In this document: piece by piece, positions 60,067-64,000 of the stretch | How the letters are laid out: each line of letters starts with the position of its first letter | Numbering within the stretch: the stretch's first letter is position 1 | NCBI RefSeq assembly: GCF_004331455.1 | Contig: NZ_SJJR01000004.1 | Span: 1-64,000 of the forward strand | DNA from: Micromonospora zingiberis | Lineage (GTDB): Bacteria; Actinomycetota; Actinomycetes; Mycobacteriales; Micromonosporaceae | DNA: 64,000 nt | Direction: 5' to 3' | Program-made: the position numbers and the translations under genes | Notes under the pieces: generated by a model | The model's database searches: none | Seen by the model: the letters and a program-made list of their open reading frames with translations, nothing else | What the model was told of the DNA's origin: nothing

Positions 60067-61509
60067 TTATCCGGTCAGGATGCGCAGCGGTGCTTCGAGG
60101 AGGGCGAGGAAGGTGCGCATCCACTCGGCGGCCACCGCGCCGTCGACCGGGCGGTGGTCGACGGAGAGGGTGACCCGTAGCACGGTGCCCACCTCGATCC
60201 GGCCCTCCTGGACGACCGGTTCCGCCCGGGCCGCACCCACCGCCAGGATCGCCGCCTGCGGCGGATTGATGATGGCCGCGAATTCCTCGGTGCCGTAGCC
60301 GCCCAGGTTGGAGAGGCTGACCGTGCCGCCGACCAGGTCGTCCGGCTGGATCCGGCCGGCGCGGGCCCGGGCCGCGAGGTCCCGTACGCCGGCGGACACC
60401 TGGGCGAGGCTCATCGAGTCGACGCCGCGCAGCACCGGCGCGACCAGCCCGTGGTCGGTCGCGACGGCGACCGAGACATCGACCGAGCGGTACTGGCGTA
60501 CCGCCTCGTCGGTCCAGGTGACGTTCATGGCGGGCACCGCGACATGCGCCAGGGCGACCGCCTTGAGCAGCAGGTCGGTGACCGAGACGCGGTCGGTGCG
60601 GCCCTGGTTGATCTGCTCCCGCAGCGCCAGCAGGTCGTCCACCCGAGCGCTGCCGCGCAGGTAGAAGTGCGGCGTCTGCTGCTTGCTCGCCACCAGCCGG
60701 CTGGCGATGGTCCGCCGGATCCGCGAGTGCGGGATCTCGGTGTACCCGACACCCGACGGCGCGCTGACCGCCGATCGTGAGGTCGGCGTGGGTACGGACG
60801 ACGCGACGCCCGCGCCGTCCGGCGTCGCGGCGGCCGTCTCGCGCGGCGTCGGGACGGGATTCGGCGGGCTGGCCACGGCGAGCGTCGCGCCGGCCGCCGA
60901 CGGGCCGCCGACGACGGGCGGGGGAGGGGTGGTCGACCGGGCCGCGCGGGCGGCCTCGACGTCACGTCGGGTGATCCGGCCGTTGCTGCCGGTGCCGGCG
61001 ATCCGGGCAAGGTCGAGTCCGGCCTCCCGGGCCAGCCGACGCGCGATCGGACTCGCGAACAGCCGGGCCCGGCTCTCCCCGGGCCCCACCGGCGCCGCCG
61101 CGTCGGTCGCTGGCGCCACAGCGGCCGGCACCGCCGCCGCGTCGGTCGCCGCCGGTACGCCGGTCGCCGCCGTCAGGTCGGTCACCGGCGCCGGAGTTGC
61201 CGGCGCTGCGGCTGTCGGCGGCGAAGCGGTGGCCGCGTCCGGGCCGTTGAGGATCGTGGTCACGTCGACCGTCTCGCCGGGTGCGCCGAGTACCGCCAGG
61301 GCGCCGGCCGTCTCGACGTGCCGGCCCTCCTCGACCAGGATCTTGACCAGGACGCCGTCGGCCTCCGCGTCGATGTCCAGGACGGCCTTGTCCGTCTCCA
61401 GGCTGACCAGGGTGTCGCCGGCGGCGAAGCTGGCGTTCTCGGCCACGAACCAGGTGAGCAGCGCCGCTTCGGCGCCGGCCGTCTCGGGCACCCGCAGGAT
61501 GTGGGCCAT
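60067..61509 (-). CDS. Dihydrolipoamide acyltransferase (E2) of a 2-oxoacid dehydrogenase
   Basis: The product has 480 residues from ATG 61509. The lipoyl domain has SLETDKAVLDID with Lys41 as lipoylation site; an Ala/Pro-rich linker, a peripheral-subunit-binding domain (about 150-185, ASPIARRLAREAGLDLARI) and the catalytic domain with DHRPVDG (His about 449) follow. Only one lipoyl domain is present. It transfers acyl groups from E1 to CoA. The upstream E1 gene ends two bases before it, so they form one operon. No E3 gene is in the window. Confidence 0.9.
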   Translation of the reverse strand: MAHILRVPETAGAEAALLTWFVAENASFAAGDTLVSLETDKAVLDIDAEADGVLVKILVEEGRHVETAGALAVLGAPGETVDVTTILNGPDAATASPPTAAAPATPAPVTDLTAATGVPAATDAAAVPAAVAPATDAAAPVGPGESRARLFASPIARRLAREAGLDLARIAGTGSNGRITRRDVEAARAARSTTPPPPVVGGPSAAGATLAVASPPNPVPTPRETAAATPDGAGVASSVPTPTSRSAVSAPSGVGYTEIPHSRIRRTIASRLVASKQQTPHFYLRGSARVDDLLALREQINQGRTDRVSVTDLLLKAVALAHVAVPAMNVTWTDEAVRQYRSVDVSVAVATDHGLVAPVLRGVDSMSLAQVSAGVRDLAARARAGRIQPDDLVGGTVSLSNLGGYGTEEFAAIINPPQAAILAVGAARAEPVVQEGRIEVGTVLRVTLSVDHRPVDGAVAAEWMRTFLALLEAPLRILTG

Positions 61510-61511
61510 CG

Positions 61512-63692
61512 TCAGCTCCCCAGGATCTTCTTGACCGCGGTCACGACCTCCGCCGACTGGGCGATGGCCGCGCGTTCCAGCACCCGGCTGATGCTCGGCG
61601 ACGCCTCGCCACCGGTCACCCGGTGGACGGGCTCGTCGAGCCAGTCGAAGTACCGGCGTTGGATCTCGTCGGCGAGCCAGCCGCCGTACGAGGTGCCCCG
61701 GGCGCCCTGCTCGGCGATGAGTACCCGGTTGGTCTTGCGGATGCTCTGCCCGATGGCGTCCCAGTCCAGCGATGCCCGGTCCAGCCAGCGCAGGTCGATC
61801 ACGTCGGCCGCGACGCCGTCGAGGGTGTCCAGCGCGTCGAGCACGTACCGGGTCATCGCCAGGTACGTGATGATGGTGAGGTCGTCGCCGGTACGCCGGA
61901 GCGCGGCCTTGCCGACCGGCAGGTGGTAGTCCAGGTCGTCCACCGGGCCGTCACCGGTCGAGCCGTAGAGGTCGACGTGTTCGAGGACGATCACCGGGTC
62001 CGCGCACCGCAGCGCGCTGTTCATCAGGCCCACGTAGTCGTACGGGTCGGACGGGGCCACGATCCGCCAGCCCGGTTGGGTGGCGAAGACGCCGGCCGGG
62101 TCCATCGAGTGCTGGGAGCCGTAGCCGGTGCCCATCGCGACCTTGCTGCGCAGCACGAACGGCACCGCACCGGCCCCGCCGAACATGTGCCGGGCCTTAC
62201 CGATCTGGTTGAACAACTGGTCCGCCGCGACCCACATGAAGTCCGCGTACATCAGCTCCACCACCGGCTTGAAACGGCCGTCCAGGGCCATCCCGCCGCC
62301 GAGGCCGACGAACGCGTTCTCGCTGATCGGGGTGCCCAGCACCCGGTCGGGGTGGGCGGCGGCCAACCCTCGGGTGGCGCCGTTGGTGCCGCCGTTGAGT
62401 CGGTGCACGTCCTCGCCGAGGATCATGATCGAGTCGTCCTCGGCCATCCGCCGGGCCATCACCCCGGCGACCGCGTTGATGAACTTCACCTGCTCGACGG
62501 CGCCGGTGAAGGTGTCCCGGTCGGCGACGTACGCGCCGTCGAACTCGCTGAGGTCACCCCGTACGCCCACGTCGGCGAAGGCCGGGTCGGGCCACTCCGC
62601 CGGCCGGATCCGGCGGGCGCCGGGCTTGCCACCGGCCACCGGCTCGGTGATCTCGGCGGCGATCTCGGCCAGCAGCGCGTCGGCCCGGGCGTACGCCTCG
62701 TCGACCTGCGCCTGGGTCAGGATCCCGCGCCGGATCAGGTGCCCGGCGGTGCGGTCGATCGGGTCCCGGCCCCGCCACTGCTGCTCCTCCTCCTTGCTCC
62801 GGTACCGGAAGGCGCTGCCCGGCAGGGCACCGTTCTGGTGGTAGTAGCGGTAGAGGTCGGCCTCGATCACGGTCGGTCCGCCGCCGGCCCGCATGTGCGC
62901 CACGGCCTCGCCGGTGGCGAGGTACACCGCGAGTGGATCCATCCCGTCCACCCGCCAGCTGCGGATGCCGAATCCGGGGCCGCGACCGGAGAGTCGCGGC
63001 TCGGCGGTCGCCTCGGCGACCGTGGTCGACACCGCGTACTGGTTGTTCTCGATGAAGAAGCAGATCGGCAGATCCCAGGCGGCGGCCAGGTTCAGCGTCT
63101 CCAGTGTGGAGCCGATGTTCACCGCGCCGTCGCCGAAGTAGGTGACCGCCACGGCGCCGGTGCCGGCCCGCTGGTGGGCGAAGGCGGAGCCGGCCGCCAG
63201 GGGGACGCCGCCGCCGACGATGGCGTTGGTACCGATGGCGCCGGCTTCCTTCCACTGCAGGTGCATGGAACCGCCCCGGCCGTGGGAGAAGCCGAGGTCC
63301 AGGCCGCAGATCTCGCGCAGGGTACGCAGCGCGAGGGCGCGTACCTCGGCGCTGTACGGGCGGGTCGGGTCGATGCCGTCCGGCTCGACGTGGCTCAGGG
63401 CCTTGGCGAGGAACTGGTGGTGGCCGCGGTGGGATCCGTTGACCGTGTCGCCGGGGCGCAACGCCAGCACGGAACCGACCGCGCCGCCCTCCTGCCCCAC
63501 GCTGGAGTGGGCCGGGCCGTGCACGAGGCCCTCGGTGGCCAGTTGGAGCACGCAGTGCTCGAAGGCCCGGATCAGGATCTGCTGGCTGAACATCGTGGTC
63601 AGCAGGCTGGGTGCCGCGGCGTCCCAGTCGGTTTCGGTGGCGGTGAGCTCGACCCAGTCGACGGCGGGTCGCAGCGTGGTGCGCTCTGTCAT
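61512..63692 (-). CDS. 2-oxoacid dehydrogenase E1, alpha and beta subunits fused
   Basis: ATG 63692 gives 726 residues. The first half is an E1 alpha with the ThDP motif FGDGAVNIG...ENN and GSHRGHHQF, the second half (from about 400) an E1 beta with MILGEDV, GTPISENAF and GTSYGGWLADE. Usually these are separate genes of about 330-370 residues each. The fusion keeps both active-site halves and the His in GSHRGHHQ. The substrate may be a branched-chain or other 2-oxoacid, possibly acetoin-like. Coupled E2 follows. Confidence 0.9.
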   Translation of the reverse strand: MTERTTLRPAVDWVELTATETDWDAAAPSLLTTMFSQQILIRAFEHCVLQLATEGLVHGPAHSSVGQEGGAVGSVLALRPGDTVNGSHRGHHQFLAKALSHVEPDGIDPTRPYSAEVRALALRTLREICGLDLGFSHGRGGSMHLQWKEAGAIGTNAIVGGGVPLAAGSAFAHQRAGTGAVAVTYFGDGAVNIGSTLETLNLAAAWDLPICFFIENNQYAVSTTVAEATAEPRLSGRGPGFGIRSWRVDGMDPLAVYLATGEAVAHMRAGGGPTVIEADLYRYYHQNGALPGSAFRYRSKEEEQQWRGRDPIDRTAGHLIRRGILTQAQVDEAYARADALLAEIAAEITEPVAGGKPGARRIRPAEWPDPAFADVGVRGDLSEFDGAYVADRDTFTGAVEQVKFINAVAGVMARRMAEDDSIMILGEDVHRLNGGTNGATRGLAAAHPDRVLGTPISENAFVGLGGGMALDGRFKPVVELMYADFMWVAADQLFNQIGKARHMFGGAGAVPFVLRSKVAMGTGYGSQHSMDPAGVFATQPGWRIVAPSDPYDYVGLMNSALRCADPVIVLEHVDLYGSTGDGPVDDLDYHLPVGKAALRRTGDDLTIITYLAMTRYVLDALDTLDGVAADVIDLRWLDRASLDWDAIGQSIRKTNRVLIAEQGARGTSYGGWLADEIQRRYFDWLDEPVHRVTGGEASPSISRVLERAAIAQSAEVVTAVKKILGS

Positions 63693-63820
63693 GTGTGCCG
63701 TTCCGCTCTTGTCGGGATACCCGAGCCTGGCACAGAATGGATCCATCATCAAGAGCTGGGGCGAGTCAGGTCCGGCGAATTGCGGGCATAATTGGCCCGT
63801 CTGGATCCAAAGGGGGAGTT

Positions 63821-64000
63821 GTGGGGTTGCCCGGAGTACGTCGGTTCGACCATGTCGGGTTCACCGTCCCGGACCTCGACGAGGCCACCCGGTTCCTCGT
63901 CGACGTACTCGGGATGGAATACCTCTACTCGCTCGGCCCGTTCCGCTCCGACGACTCCGACTGGATGGCCGAGCACCTCGACGTCCACCCCCGGGCGGTG
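63821..64000 (+). CDS. VOC-family (glyoxalase-like) protein, N-terminal part
   Basis: GTG 63821 follows AGGGGGA; 60 codons are visible before the window ends. RRFDHVGFTVPDLDEATRFL is the usual VOC start with the first metal-ligand His, and LGMEYLYSLGPF fits the first beta-alpha-beta unit. Function cannot be defined from this part. It is divergent from the E1-E2 operon; a CATAAT (63787-63792) may be its -10 box. Confidence 0.75.
   Translation, partial: MGLPGVRRFDHVGFTVPDLDEATRFLVDVLGMEYLYSLGPFRSDDSDWMAEHLDVHPRAV

Noticed and set aside
61623..63791. Long antisense frame over the E1 gene
   Set aside because: Typical GC-bias shadow, without a start signal or domain.

Overview
The window is very GC-rich with strong GC3 bias, many GTG and some TTG starts, four-base start/stop overlaps and purine-rich Shine-Dalgarno sites. 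Together with actinobacterial families (DUF397, DUF3097, ECF41 sigma factor, InhA-like FabI, iron-sulfur ferrochelatase) and secreted CBM2 enzymes, this points to an actinomycete of the Micromonosporaceae, most likely Micromonospora. It looks like ordinary chromosome: I see no rRNA, tRNA, integrase, transposase, prophage or CRISPR array.

Layout. 1-5.4 kb: a partial secreted C39-like peptidase, a parallel beta-helix protein, small proteins, and two paralogous membrane-anchored CBM2-like proteins. 5.6-14.4 kb: an 1,830-residue secreted protein with two GH13 catalytic modules (alpha-amylase plus pullulanase), and a convergent Tat-exported GH95 fucosidase. 14.8-18.9 kb: two paralogous surface beta-helix proteins with shared promoter-region sequence, separated by an unusual palindrome/G-tract region. 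19-27.9 kb: Xaa-Pro aminopeptidase, asparagine synthetase, an AA10 lytic polysaccharide monooxygenase with CBM2, a sugar kinase, an MBL-fold hydrolase with a thioesterase, and a PAP2 protein. 28-33.8 kb: a YdbS/YdbT PH-domain pair and a MoxR-DUF58-VWA operon. 34.4-37.9 kb: fabG-fabI, ferrochelatase and a HAD phosphatase. 38-47.8 kb: two proteins of unknown function, an AI-2E-type transporter, a serine hydrolase, an NfeD-SPFH pair, a membrane protein and a bifunctional penicillin-binding protein. 47.9-58.3 kb: a ThDP enzyme, a secreted esterase, a winged-helix regulator followed by an ECF41 sigma factor and its likely oxidoreductase partner, AraC, ABM monooxygenase, an orphan DUF397, tiny overlapping ORFs, a HAD protein, LysR and KptA. 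58.6-64 kb: a secreted CE1-like esterase with CBM2, an E2-E1 2-oxoacid dehydrogenase operon (E1 alpha and beta fused), and a partial VOC protein.

The polysaccharide genes (GH13-GH13, GH95, AA10, CE1-CBM2, CBM2-like anchors, sugar kinase) fit a saprophytic soil or plant-litter life. The most unusual signal is noncoding: the spaces between genes hold many long imperfect inverted repeats of a few families (for example two elements of exactly 70 bp with 19-bp arms that flank one gene), plus a compound C-tract / palindrome / reversed palindrome / G-tract locus at 16.66-17.08 kb.
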